In this document: piece after piece, positions 12,961-25,400 of the stretch | Layout of the letters: every line of letters begins with the position of its first letter | How positions within the stretch are numbered: position 1 is the stretch's first letter | Notes under the pieces: generated by a model | Database searches by the model: none | What the model was told of the DNA's origin: nothing | The model's input: only the letters and a program-made list of their open reading frames with translations | Position numbers and translations under genes: made by a program | Origin: Polytrichum commune | Taxonomy: Eukaryota > Streptophyta > Polytrichopsida > Polytrichales > Polytrichaceae | Assembly: GCA_950295325.1 (NCBI GenBank) | Contig: OX485807.1 | Location: 5,458,501-5,522,500 of the forward strand | DNA length: 64,000 bases | Direction: 5' to 3'

Positions 12961-14256
12961 ATGGATGTTTGGCGCGCACAATTTAAGGCAGGCAGGCAAC
13001 GCCTCCTCGATGATGATGATGAGATGATGTCGTTGTAAACTTTGTATTGGGATTAGGGTTTGTGAATCCCGAACAAGCATTACCATCAATTCGTGGTGGA
13101 TCCCGGCCTGGAAAGTCCCCTAACATTGAGCGGTTTAGGATTGAGATGCATCATCGCATGATCTCTGATTATTTTTGTGACGAGCCGGTGTATGGGCCAA
13201 ATTGTTCCGTAGACGCTATCGCATGCAACGTTCATTTTTTCTGACGATTATGGAGAAGGTTTCTCAGCGAGACAATTATTTTGTCCAGAAAGTAGATGCG
13301 TGTGGGTATGTAGGACTTTCATCGCACCAAAAGTGCACATCTGCGCTACGAATGCTTTGTTACAGTTTGTCAGGAGATGCCACGGATGAATATTGCCGAA
13401 CAAGTGAAAGTATGGCTATGGAGTGTATGAAGAGATATTGTTTGGCAATTAGGGCGGAGTTTGAAGATCATCATCTGAGGCAACCAACTCGGGAAGACTT
13501 TGAGAATCAACTGGCTATTAATCGTGATCGCGGGTTCCCCGGCATGTTTGCGTCTCTCGATTGCATATACTATGTTTGGAAGAATTGTCCCGTTGCTTGG
13601 CAGGGGATTTTGGAGACAAAGATGGCAATATGTCTATCATTTTGGAGGCCGTTGCGGATAGGGATCTGCACATTTGGCATGTTTTTAATGGATTGCCCGG
13701 TTCTAACAATGATTTAAATGTGCTTGATAGGTCTCTCTTGATCCATAATATGCTCACTTCTGAGGCTCGTGATATGAGTTTTCAAGTGAACGGGAGCAAT
13801 TACGATCATTATTATTTGCTCACTGATGGAATCTATCCGGAATGGGCATGCTTTATTCAAAGCATTTATGAACTTCAAGACGAGAAAAATACTTACTTTG
13901 CGGAGCGGCAGGAAGCCGTGCGAAAAGATGTTGAACGATATTTCGGTGTTTTACAAGCGCGGTTTGCGATTCTCCAAAATCCATCCCGGTTTTGGAGCAT
14001 GCACACCATTACAAACATCATGTTCGTGTGTTGTATCATCCATAACATGATAATCGAAGACGAAGCGGACATAGAAGGACTTGAAGATATCATTTTGGAA
14101 TTGAGAGAATATTCAGTACCATTACGCCGTGGGCTGTCTTTTGAACAATTGATAGAAACCACAAAAGAGGTAGAGAATCGCGACACTCATTTTGGACTAA
14201 GGGGTGACTTGATAAAACGTTTGTGGGCACTAAAATGTGCTACTCATATGACATAA
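12961..14256 (+). pseudogene. PIF/Harbinger DDE transposase, frameshifted
   Basis: Joined across frames this is a HARBI1-like nuclease that would cut and rejoin the element's ends. An ATG at 12961 opens a short frame rich in Asp that soon stops; coding resumes near 13047. A first internal shift lies near 13211 (GGGCCAAATTGTTCC, probably one T lost) and a second near 13604 (CAGGGGATTTTGG, probably one G lost). The triad positions are still visible: Asp in FASLDC (13559), Asp in LLTDGIYPEW (13825) and Glu in RKDVERYFGVLQ (13933). Other family hallmarks include LPGSNNDLNVLDRS and IIHNMIIEDE. The stop is at 14256. The product cannot be made from this copy without frameshifting. Confidence 0.9.
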
Positions 14257-14811
14257 TATAAATTTGAAACACTTACATATTCAATGGTAATATCGGTTTC
14301 CGTTTAGTATCAAGCCGATGTCCACCTCTTCTTCTATTTCCAAGTTATGCTTACTATTATCTTATCTATAAACATTCTATGAAGTGGGCTCATTCAAAGA
14401 TACATGCTCTATTCCATCATATTCTACACCATTACGGTATGAAATATCATGCCCCATTTCATCTCTATAACTTGGGCGCGAAAGAGCACGGGCTTGCGAG
14501 GCCACAACCTCCGGATTATCAACAAACAAACCTGTATATACAAGCTAATAAATATGAAACCAATGCCACACTATCCCAATGCATCCCAACTCTCCATTCC
14601 TGATTAATTTGAATCACAAAAATGTTAAAAATTTCCAATTTTCCAATTTTTTTTAATATGTAAACAAAAGCTTGCCTAAACCAATTAAAAAAAGTGAAAA
14701 AAAAATTCCAAATGGAAAAAAATTCCCAAAGTTCAAGCTTCATAAAACTCTACAAAAAACAGCTCCCAGCCATGTGCAAACTGCGCAAAATAATGATTTA
14801 CAAATATTCAA

Positions 14812-17800
14812 TTAAGTGAAATGCGCACCTTTAAAATCACCTTCATGTTGTTCATTATCACTCTCAAATTCCTCGAGCTCCGCATCGAAATCTTGTCGTC
14901 CATCAATGTGGCCGCTCACACTCCGCATTTGCCGCATCCTTTCCCTGTCTTCACGGGCTTCAGCCTCCGCAACCTCTCTTTTTCTAGCAGCCTCCATCAT
15001 CTTCCTTGCCTCACCGTGTTCGCATTCTTGTCTTTCTCGTTCTGCCTTCTCCGCAAGACGCTTGCGAAGTTTTTCCAATTCCTCCTCTTGACGTAGGCGG
15101 AAATATTTCTGGGCGGTTGGTGTTGCCAAGGAGTCGATGGTTTACATTAGTAGAATCATGTTTTGATCCTCGAGAACACTCACCTTACGAATTTGGGCAT
15201 CAGCGATTGCCTCTGTGGCCATGGCTTGACGGTTCGCCGCATTTTCAAAAATCTTGTTTGATTGTTGTACCTCCTTCGCCGCCTTCGTCCCCGTGGGTCA
15301 GTCCCTCAATGACACGTTGGACTTGAGTGGAGAGTTCACAACACCCACGGATTCAGTGGTGCCCATTTGGGACTCATGCTCTGAAGATACGAATTTCCTT
15401 TTCAAAGGAGTTAACTACTTCGTGGTTGTCACACCATTAGCCCACCGCGGATAATTTTTAACAATTGACCAGCAATGTTCGTATGTGAACTCACCATTTT
15501 TTGTGCTCTTTGTGCGGTACAACTCTTTGGCCATGCGAATGATATCAACTTCACCTACTCCCGATTTATTCAACCGTTTAATTTGTTGATAGCATCCCAT
15601 GAACTTGAGGGCATCGTGCTTAATGACGCCCCACTTTGACTCTAAAGACCGTGCATCCCGATGAACTACCGGATTAAAGCTTTCGTAATGTTTGTAAATC
15701 CTCTCCCAGAATGCACTGCTTTTCTGTTGATTGCCTACAATTGGATCCTGTGAAATTGGTAAAACACTTCTAGCAAGTTGCCGTTCCTCGTCCGGCACAA
15801 AAGTCTTCCATTTTGTGGGTTTTGTAGCAGCTGCTCCACGACCCCGGCCTTGGCCCCCGGTTCTACCACCTCTATGGCCTAAACTCTAATCCCCCCCAAT
15901 TCCATCAACACCTTGAAAATCATTATCAAAAAATGCTTCGGAGCTCACCAATGGTGCTTGCCCGAACTCGTCGCAAGTTGCGAAATTGGCTTGTGCCTGA
16001 GGCAATTGAGCGTGCCTCGAATCCCCAGCCTCCTGTTGCAAAATTCTTCGTGCCACACCACGTCCATTTGTTGATGGTCTTGATGCCACACCACCACCAA
16101 AGTCCGCATCACCGAAGCCCACAATAAAATCCTCCTCACAAAATAAGTCGCCTTCAAGGTCTATCATCTGAAGTTCAATCTTCAAAATCAGCTACGGACA
16201 AGATATATCACATAGACTGATTTAGAAACCACATAGACTGATTAAAAACCTAGAACATTCACAAAATTGACAATAGCACAAAATAATTTTTGTGCTTCAC
16301 AAGCCAACACAATGTTAACTTTTTACACAGTTGAAGCCCCTACATATACCAACCAAATAGCAAACACTATACAACACACAACCAGGTCCAAAATTAGCAC
16401 GAGCTTCACATTGCGCCATATTGGAATCAACACAGATACATTTATGACCATCATAACTACAATCACCTGATTTAATTGCAGTCAATAGTTTCACAAATTG
16501 TGCTAGTACATTAAGCTTAAGTTGCTTGTAAGGATAAAGGCTGCTTGTAAGAAATTCACCTGGATAATGTGCGGACAGCCTTATCAAAGTATTCAAAGCT
16601 GGTCCAACACGAGGGTTTAAGGTTGAGGTTAAGGGTTAAGGGTTTAAATCTCGTGGCTTGCATTGATCTTCTCACACGTAATATTGTAAGGTTCAGGAGT
16701 GGGACACATATCAGGAACGATAATTTGATTGTTTCAAATCGTCACACGACATGCTAAGGGAAGGGGGGCAAGAGTTCCACTTTAGTTTTATGAAAGATAA
16801 TTTGACGCACGTGTATTAATGTGCATTCTCTCCTTTGTCAGCATGACACTTTTGAAATTGGCCTAGGAGTTTTTTCTAACTTGACTGAATGAGTGCTGGT
16901 TAATTTCTTTGCAGGAAGTAAATAAAGAGAAACTTACCTCTAAAGATGGTGGGGAGAGTCCCAGCAATGAAACAAAGGCGGGGAGGGTGCCCAACCCCAG
17001 CCATCGTGGATAGCAAAGATTCGAGCAATTTCAGGTGATTGGATAGGCACAAGGAAGCCGCACAAAGACATAGATGAGCAACATGCCCAGAATTGACGCT
17101 TGAGCTTATTTTTAGTTTAAGCTCACAACACAGAAATGTTATTATGGCATTGGCTTTACTCTTTTCAAAGGATGTGGCATCCATGTATCAACAGATAGTC
17201 ACCACCTACATTGATTGTGAGAGTTGAAGAGTATCCATTAGTTGATCCAGTAGCTGAATTTTTCCTTGGACGGTAATATCCGGCATTACCAAGGTGGCAG
17301 CTCATTCGCCTCACACTGTACGAGTGCCATTGTAGAACATTTTTATGAGGATGTAAATGGAAGAATCAATCTCACAAATGTACATTTATCCTTAGAGTTT
17401 GAAACTCTTTGTCTGATTTGTTCTGTCTCTATTCAAGTCCAGGAGAAAAATCGGTTAAAGATTGATGAATCCAATAATTTTTTCATATAAACACAATCTG
17501 AGTGGGGCAGATTTTGTTCAAAATATGGGTCCAGTCAGAAAGCTGTTCCTCGCAAATCCATCAATTCAATCCTGTGAGATCCTTGAATTTCCCCTACATC
17601 AAGTTGTGGAATTTGCCAGCACAATGTCTTGAAAGTTGTGTGATGTGAACTTAATAACTAGAGGTTATCTTCATGGTCAATCACTATGACTTAGAATCTG
17701 AAAAATGCGAGGTGTTCGCTGAGGATAAAGGCTGCTTGTAAGAAATTCATCTGGATAATGTGCGGACAGCCTTATCAAAGTATTCAAAGCTGGGTCCAAC

Positions 17801-18508
17801 ACGAGGGTTTAAGGTTGAGGTTTAGGGTTAAGGGTTTAAACCTCGTGGCTTGCTGTCATCCTAGCATAACTTTTTGGGCTCGGAACCATCGAAAGGATAA
17901 GGAATGGGGGAGATGCACTGCAGAGTTGCAAGAGAAGAAAAATTGGAACAGTAATTGACCCTCTTCCGTTACGAATACCAAGTGAATGTCGCGTAGAGCG
18001 CCATGAATCTCACGAGGCTTAACGGTCGCTGTTCGGGGTTCGGTGGACAACTCTACCATGAACGCAGCAAGAGCTTTCCTGTACAATTTGATGTTAAGAA
18101 AGCTCGAATTTCTATCAAGAGGAAGACTTTCACTTCTTCACTGCCAGTTTCGGTTGGGGTTCACGTGACAGACAGCGGAGATTCTTCAACAACAATAGGC
18201 CATGGGTTGCAAAAAGAGATGGTGAATTTGACGGTGACACTGCGAACAAAACCATAACCCCCCTGGTGGATGCGCTGCGTGAGTGCGTGGAGATGGACGC
18301 AGCCGCATTTCATTTTCCTGGTCACAGGCGAGGGATTTGACTGTGAAGTGGCAGATAACCCAAATACCTGATCCCACACTGCACCTCCGACATCGCAACC
18401 ACCTGCCGATGATCGTCGAGTTGTCGTCCCGCGGCCTCGTCCACGCACTCCCCGACTGCGCCTGACGCTTGCGGGATGTCCTCCGCGACCACGCCCACGT
18501 CCCGTCAT
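14812..18508 (-). pseudogene. PIF/Harbinger ORF1 (Myb/SANT-like), decayed
   Basis: This is the DNA-binding partner of the transposase, transcribed from the right end. A first exon (18508-18369) starts with MTGRGRGRGG and ends at CAG/GTATTT. The next block begins at ATGATAGACC (16170) in the same phase. An in-frame TAG follows near 15886, then a TKPTKWKTFVPDEE-like entry into a SANT-type domain (15798-15415) with FWERIYKHYESF and LESKWGVIKHD. A short exon near 15399-15180 contains a premature TGA just before its PTGTKAAKE motif. The last exon (15126-14812) is a charged coiled coil rich in Glu and Arg. The order matches family ORF1 proteins with a no-apical-meristem-associated C-terminus. At least two stops make it a pseudogene. 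Confidence 0.8.
16528..17855 (+). repeat. Direct repeat of about 130 bases with telomere-like core
   Basis: Two near-identical copies at 16528-16663 and 17722-17855 share AGGATAAAGGCTGCTTGTAA at the left and CGTGGCTTGC at the right. Each has GGGTTTAAGGTTGAGG and degenerate TTTAGGG-like units between CACGAGG and its inverse CCTCGTG (the first copy has TCTCGTG). Each copy can therefore fold as a stem with a telomere-like loop. Both copies lie inside the PIF/Harbinger element, in the presumed long intron of ORF1. Confidence 0.75.
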
Positions 18509-19043
18509 CTCCGCCCTATAGAACCGCTCCTGATTCCCAAAAGTGGCGCGATTCACTGAAACGCAAGTGGATGAGGCCCCGGAATGTGGGCGCAGCAAGA
18601 ACAACGCTCACCCGCGAGGATAGTGAGTGGAGCCGGAAGTTTGAAGAGCCTTGGCAATCAAGGCCTCGGTGTTGGGGAGGGGTGGGGCAGGTTTTTCTCC
18701 AAGGCCGCGTTAAAGGGCTTGCCAAGTCCCTTTAACGCAGCAGGGTGGAGATGCTCTAAGACTCATTTGCTTGTGGTGATAATAGTAATCTACAGTACGC
18801 ATATGCAGGTCCATGGTGACTCGACTTGCATTGAGTGAAAACAACATGTGCTAATTGCATCCTTTCATAACCTTTTGCACTCACCTGAGGAGAGATTCTC
18901 ACATTCAAAAAGGAGAGTTTTCATTACAAGCCATCCTTGTTGACTGGCATTGCTCTAAACTACATGTGTAGATTCCATCTTCTCATCATCATATTGCACT
19001 CACATTTAAGACAAGAGCTTGCATTACAAGCTATCCACGGCTA

Positions 19044-19264
19044 TGATTGGGGAGAACCGGCAGTTAGTTACAGATGAACCGGTTGCGTTTGAGAAATAAC
19101 CAGTTGAAGTTCAAGACTTGAGGAGAAATACCGATCATTTTACTGGAATTTATAGAATATACTCCCAATTTAATATAGAAAAACCGAAGGATGTCAACAT
19201 GTAACCGGTTGGACTTGCAAACACTCGGATCTCAACTGATTATTCCCAAAAATCTCCCCGATCA
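19044..19264 (-). mobile_element. MITE family M2, copy B (reversed)
   Basis: The ends read TGATTGGGGAGAACCGGCAG at the left and TCTCCCCGATCA at the right, so this is the reverse orientation of the copy at 9756-9984. Internal ACCGGTT motifs are partly mutated (for example AACCAGTTG). It is non-coding. Confidence 0.7.
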
Positions 19265-20464
19265 CTGCTCCATGGTGGACTGACAGGGCAGATTAAAACC
19301 TCCGTCACATGAAAGTGAATGCCCTCTCTCACTTTTGCAGTAATGTCACACCAGGAGTTGCAGGCTGAAGAATTCCTTTCGAATCTTGACCACCAATTAC
19401 AGAATTTGTGATGCTCACAGGCAAAGGTGGTCTCTGAAACTAACCCATACTGATTTCCATGCTCGTCCCAGATTGTTGGCTACTTGAAGGATCAGGATGT
19501 AAGGCTTCACATGTCTTTGAATAAACCCAAAGACTGCAGCAAAGTAAAGATATACTATTCCACGGAAGATGACATTTGGACCCAACTGGCATCCCATGTG
19601 CCGGATGCATTACCCTACAGTCTGACGTGGAGCGAAACACACATTCATTTTGAATGTAAGTAGAAATTCGGATCAAAATAAATTGACAAAATGTGTTACA
19701 CTATTTGCCCCCTTCCCACTTTGACTTTAGCTTAGCCCAAGAGTTCGTTTGAAAAACACTGCCTTCACACCACCATTGGCGTAATCTAGTCTTGAGCCCA
19801 GTTGGCAAAGGATGTGGCATGGTTTTAAAATGGAGGTTTTAAGCTTCAAGTATCCACCCTCCCATCGATATCTAGAGATGAGGCAAGAATATAGGACCTT
19901 TAATAGTGTTGCCTCCGGCCCTTGTGATTGGTTGTTTTTAGTCTTAGCTGTGAGGGCCCTCCATTAACAAAAACCGATGGTAAGATAGATGAGTGGTAAG
20001 GTATTTTGGAGAAGGGACAAAAAAAAACTATCCAACATGTCATTACTCAGTAGATAAAGCAATGAACACGTGTGGAAGCTACTTAACTAAGGCCTACTTG
20101 AAAACCTCCGGAGCAAGTTCTTGTAGGTGGACTAGGATAATTGGGTGTCTCCACTATAACCGAGAGAGCTTTGCTCCACTAGAGATAAGTTTTAATCACT
20201 ATTTGAGAAGTAGTAGTAGGGAATCTCAAGTCTTTCTTCCAATTAGACCATCAAGTTGAAATTGACCTCTACGTCACGGAGGTTACTGCACTCTAGAAAA
20301 TTAGGCGGCTTGACACCATCTTGATTTAATCCCACAAGCCTTTCATCTTCCCGGACTCTAAAATCAATTTCATTTCACTCGTACAAGACACAAAAAGCAA
20401 TTGGGCTGAGAGTCACATGAATTGAATAAAAAATTCTGGAAAATCAAGAGACCAACTGTTAATG
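19265..20464. other. Intergenic, nothing recognised
   Basis: This is the region between the M2 and M3 repeats. Small open frames here have no domain signature. Missing 5' exons of the downstream PH-domain gene could lie here or further right, but I found no segment that joins in phase. Confidence 0.35.
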
Positions 20465-21660
20465 TTGAGTCAGTGTTGATACATAGCCCTTTAGGGTGTA
20501 GGCAATATCTTTTGAGCCTAACTAAGACTTAGCTGATGATTCATTCATCAACATTAATTCCGCTCATGAATTCAACCTCTTTGATCTTGCAACTATCGAA
20601 TGTAGAAACGAGAAAATTAAAATTGCAACTTTATGTTTGATAGACATTCACTACTCGTATACAAGTCCTATGCAATCGTCGACAATGTAAATCTACCACT
20701 ATGCTAGATTTGCAAATTTTTCAGTTACGTAGGACAAGTTTCCAGTGACAAAGGTCAATTGCCTAGGACTCATATGCTGTAGTGATTGCTTGTAGTGATT
20801 GAATCAATGTTGTAGTTCGATGTGATTCAATCGGAGCTATTGGGTCACTCATGAGGAATTGGGCATGTAAATGTCCATTTTGATTCGATTTGCGTGGCAT
20901 ACATCTCCAAATGCAAGTGACATTCGGTTAGTGTAAGAGTCAGTGTACAATGTCTTTTCAGTTCAGTGCTTAATCTGTAGAGTTAGCTCATGTTCATTCA
21001 ACATTAATTAAACTCATAAACGTAGCCTTGGAGGTCTTGCAACTACATTCAAATGTAGAAGCAGAACCCTATGTGTGGTAGGCATTGATTCCATGTTGTA
21101 GTTTGATGTGATTCAATCAATTCGTAATTACTGCCGATATGTGAATTTGGAGGTTTGTGATGTACAAGCTTGTCTTTGGAGCTCAGGTGTACACAGAGGC
21201 CAAAATTTGCTACGACATGATCCATGTGTGCTGTAGGTGATGGAGTGCGTGCTATATATTCACTGATTTAGGAAAGCGTTTCAGTTTTTTCTTCATGGAA
21301 AATAAGGTTAGTCGTGACGTAATATCTCCGTAGCACAAGGTTGTATTAGAAACTCTAATACAACAAGGTGTGCAGAAATTTGACACTCTTCGTTTTCTCC
21401 AAGTTTCCAAATATGCGAAGTATTGCATGAGTAGCATTGGAAGGTGGAGTTGAGCACAAACCTCTAAATTCATATATTAACACCGTTTTCACATTGATTC
21501 AATCACATCAAACTACAATGTTGAATCAGTGCCTATCAAAATTAGGGTTGCAAGGCCTAGAAATTGAATTAGTAGTTAAATGAATGTGGAGTGAATCATC
21601 TGCTAAACGTTGAGTTCGCACTGAAAAGACATTAAACTCTGAGGAATCCGTATCAACATT
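20465..21660. repeat. Dispersed repeat family M3, three copies
   Basis: Two forward units (about 20465-20830 and 20935-21180) and one reversed unit (about 21470-21660) share three landmarks: GTTGATACNNANNCCT near one end, CAACATTAATT with a nearby CTCATGAATTCAACC-type block, and TTGTAGTTTGATGTGATTCA. A fourth, reversed copy lies at about 24790-25010 in an intron of the PH-domain gene. No coding frame is conserved. I could not fix exact ends. Confidence 0.5.
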
Positions 21661-21856
21661 GTCTCACATTAGACGCGGTCACATTCATTTTGAAATGTGC
21701 ATCTGGTGCAGATTAGAATTGGATTATCAAACTCCTCCATTGTTCTTTCAGTTTATCTACGACAAGGGTTTGGAGGGAAAGGATTTGGTGAGAAATTCTG
21801 ATGAGGATGATGATGTCGCGTCCAGGCTTTGTTATGGTTCAAGCCAGAGAAGGTAG

Positions 21857-22390
21857 GATGGCTTTTCCTTCGGAAAGCGAATTCTGCATCCAAACAGTGG
21901 AGGAAGCTCCATTGCATGATCAAGGGAAGCACCTTATATTACATACACAAATTGGTAGAATTCCTGCTCCCTCTTTTTCTGTCTTTCTCCCGTGAACACT
22001 GAAAGAACTGAAGAGAATTCTGTCCACCAATGATGCCCCTTTAAATGTCAAGTGTGTCAAACAAAACATCTATCCAGAAGTTTCACATAGACAATTTGGT
22101 GTCACCCTGTTGATCACAGAATGTTTGGCAGGGTGCATTTGGTAATGTGTATTGTGCACTTCCAGGGGGAACTTTGTTTTTTTGTCTCTCTCTCAATGTC
22201 TGTTACCCATAACACTGTATGAACTCAAGAGAGTTTTGTGCACACATGATGGCCCTGTACATGTCAAATGAGTCAAACAGAAAACCTATCAAGAAGTTTC
22301 ACATAGTCAATCTGGTGTCACCTTATTGATGACAAAATGTTGGGCAAAATACATTCTAGAGAGTGTATTGTGCGCTTCCAGGGGCAAAAG

Positions 22391-22467
<77 letters not shown>

Positions 22468-25400
22468 CATTGAAAGAACTGAAGAGACTTGTGTACACTC
22501 ATGATGACCCTGTACATGTCAAGTGAGTCAAACTGAAAACCTATCTAGAAGTTTCACATAGTGGTCTGGTATCACCCTGTGGATTACAAAATGTTTGGCA
22601 GAGTGCATGTTGTATGTATTGTGCACGTCCAGGGGCATAATAATAATAATAATAATTCTGTGGGTCTGTCTCCGACAACACCGAAAGAACCGAAGAGAAC
22701 TATGTGCACCCATAACACTGAAAGAGTCTAAGAGATTTTTTTGCACCCATGATGCCCCTGTAAATGTCAAGTGAGTCAAACAGAAAGCCTGTCCAGACGT
22801 TCACATAGTCAATCTGGCGTCACCGTGTCGATCTCAAAAATGTTTGGCAGGGTGCATTTTTTTAATGTGTATTGTGCACTTCCAGGGGCGAGATTGATTT
22901 GACTGACATAACTGTGTCATGAAACATCTACAGAACCGGCCAGAGCCGACAGGGCTATTACCCTTAAGAGGGTGTGATGCAGAGCTTGCACGGCGCGAAG
23001 AGAATGAAGTGGACAAACACTGCTTTGTTATAACATTGCAGACGAAGAATGTGGACACGGGAGTATCTGTCTCCAAACACTTCGTATTCGCTGCAGAAAC
23101 ATACGTGGACTGCCGAGAGTGGGTAGGTGAGATTCATATCCTGCCCATCTTAGCCCTAACATTTTTCTCAAACTGGATCCTACGCATGAGCTAAAAAACA
23201 ATTCTGGTGAGCATAGCAATTTCAATCTACAGTAGTTTATGTTGTTTGATTGAGACTTATTGAGAACCAGATTGAAACTCAAAATCTTGGCAGCCACTCG
23301 GCATGAGAAAATTGTAGCTAAGGTAGCTCAACCCATCCCCAACACCGAACCTGTGACCACTAAAATGAAAGGGAGGGGTTCATTTTAAGAATGCAAATCT
23401 AGGACCTCCAAGGATCTCTCATCCATTCACACTCATAAATGGGAGATCCTTGAATTTCCTAGATTTGCATTCTAAAAGTGAAGTCCTCCCCTTCCTTTGG
23501 GTGGTCATAGATTCAGTGTTGGTGTTGGCTTGAGCTGCCTTATTCCAGATCTCTGAATTCAGTTCCACATCTATTCTAATCCTCTGCACAGAGTTCTCAA
23601 GAATAGGAATTTAAATCTTTGTCATTTGAGCCGAAACGTTTGTAGAATGACATGGCAAGTCTAAAGGTAGTTCTGAGCCAATCACGTACTGACGGTGGCC
23701 AATCTGGACCTCAGTGTGCTAAACCCCATGCCAAAGCACAATGAGGACAACAACTTGAGGTTTACATAACTCTATATGGTGACATTGAAACTGTATACCT
23801 AGCATTAGGTTCTTGAATGTAATATTTACACTGCCTTCAGTGATGGCATTTGAGCTCCCAAAATGAATCAGGGTGGCTTTCAAGTTGAACGATTAAACAT
23901 GTTGGTTGATGTTTCAGCAATGCTTGTTCTTCTGGACTTGCAGAATGTGTTCATAATGCAGCAGAAAACAAGCACATATTGAGACTGAAGCTTGAACATG
24001 CACAGCACGAGGTCATAACACCATATTCCACTGCTTCTTCCATTACATAATCATTCCTTCCATTACATAGCAAATCTCACGCAACAAATATGGATTCAAA
24101 ATTGCACTCGCATGATGGAGGTCTATGGTCATGATTTGTCACCCTTGTTGAACATCAGATAATAAGTACCTTCTTTCAGGCCAGAGCAGTTCAACATGCC
24201 CGAGAGGGTAGTGTTGACTTTGTTGTGTGTTGGGGTCACCTTCTGCAGAAATTCAAACTTGTCACAAATTTTCAGAATAATTAGTCCTGTCCAGCCCATC
24301 ATATTGCTGAGAAGTTGCCATTGTTTTTCTTCAACGAATGGCCAAGTAGCAAACCAAGTGGACATAATTTGGGCTTCATTTTGTTTGGATAGCAGTTGCA
24401 AGATCTGGAGCTTCGCTGGAGCATTGCGGAAGACCAAGATGCAGGGAAGGTTAAATGGACCACCTTGGCCTTAAAACCTTAGAAGTTTAGAAATCATGTC
24501 AGATGCATTAACCTAACTGCAACATCGATCAGGAACTTTTGAAAATATTGGGTGGTATTTTTGCTAGGAGGAGGCTCCAGTTCGGAGAAACCGGGGGGAA
24601 GAAGACCCGATCCTTTTACAAGCTCTGGCAGATGAACTCATGGATGCATACCATTATGCAAACCTTGCTCGCCAGGTAAGTCCACCAATCTCTTCAGATG
24701 AACACCTAATACCCCTTCAATTTTCTAACACAGTTCTTTCTGATTGTTGAACCTTGCAAACTTTGACTCCTTACAAGCTCCACATAAAAATAACTTATCA
24801 CAAACCTCTAGATCCATATAACAACAATTTCACATTGATTTCATCACTTCAGACTATCAAACATAGGGTTGCAATTTTAAACTTTGGTTTCTATATTTTA
24901 TACTTGCAAAATTGAAATGTGAAGTGAATGAATGTTGAAAAATAATTAGCTATATTTCACATAGTTCTCTAAAGATATTAAACCCTGTAGGGTATGCACC
25001 AACACCGAATCCAATATAAACGCTGGCCACTTGTAGTTTGAGACGTCGCTAACTTCAAAGTTTATATACTTTACTCTCTCCTTGGATAAAAGAAATTGCA
25101 TACTCAGGTTGATGAAGATATGACCTACAATTCTAGAATCAATGGGCAAGAACGTGAGTGTATCTATACTGAACCTGCAGAGTATACTCAGTGGTCAGAA
25201 GAAAATCTGGATAACAACTCATTGCACTTCTGAGCTTCAGAAGGCAGCAGCTCTGTAAGCCTCTCCATCGTCAATATATCAATTTCTGTGGGCCTTGTCT
25301 GCTTCCATCCTCTCGAGACTAAAAAGTATGAGACCTTCAGATTGGAGAGTCAAATGGACCAGCAGCAGCTGACACTCATCCAGACTGGTAAGAAGAAATA

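Larger units (their letters stand above)
12367..18756. mobile_element. Full-length degenerate PIF/Harbinger transposon
   Basis: The element is 6390 bases long. Both ends read GAGCATCTCCACCCT (15 bases exact, inverted), and each is flanked by TAA (12364-12366 and 18757-18759), the TWA-type three-base target duplication typical of PIF/Harbinger. It holds the two expected genes in convergent order: a DDE transposase on + (12961-14256) and a Myb/SANT-like ORF1 on - (18508 down to 14812). Both are broken by frameshifts or stops, so it is no longer autonomous. Its span also contains a 130-base direct repeat (16528-16663 and 17722-17855). Confidence 0.92.

Noticed and set aside
22307-22526. Open frames of Arg-Glu and Ser-Leu repeats
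   Set aside because: They are only the two-strand translation of the (TC)35 microsatellite.
22000-22880. Possible CRISPR-like array
   Set aside because: Units are about 240 bases, diverged and without unique spacers between constant repeats; these are intronic tandem repeats of a plant genome.
22919-22933. ATG at 22919 as the start of the PH-domain gene
   Set aside because: It lies in the intron just before a good CAG acceptor, and the first half of the PH domain is found upstream at 21857-21954.
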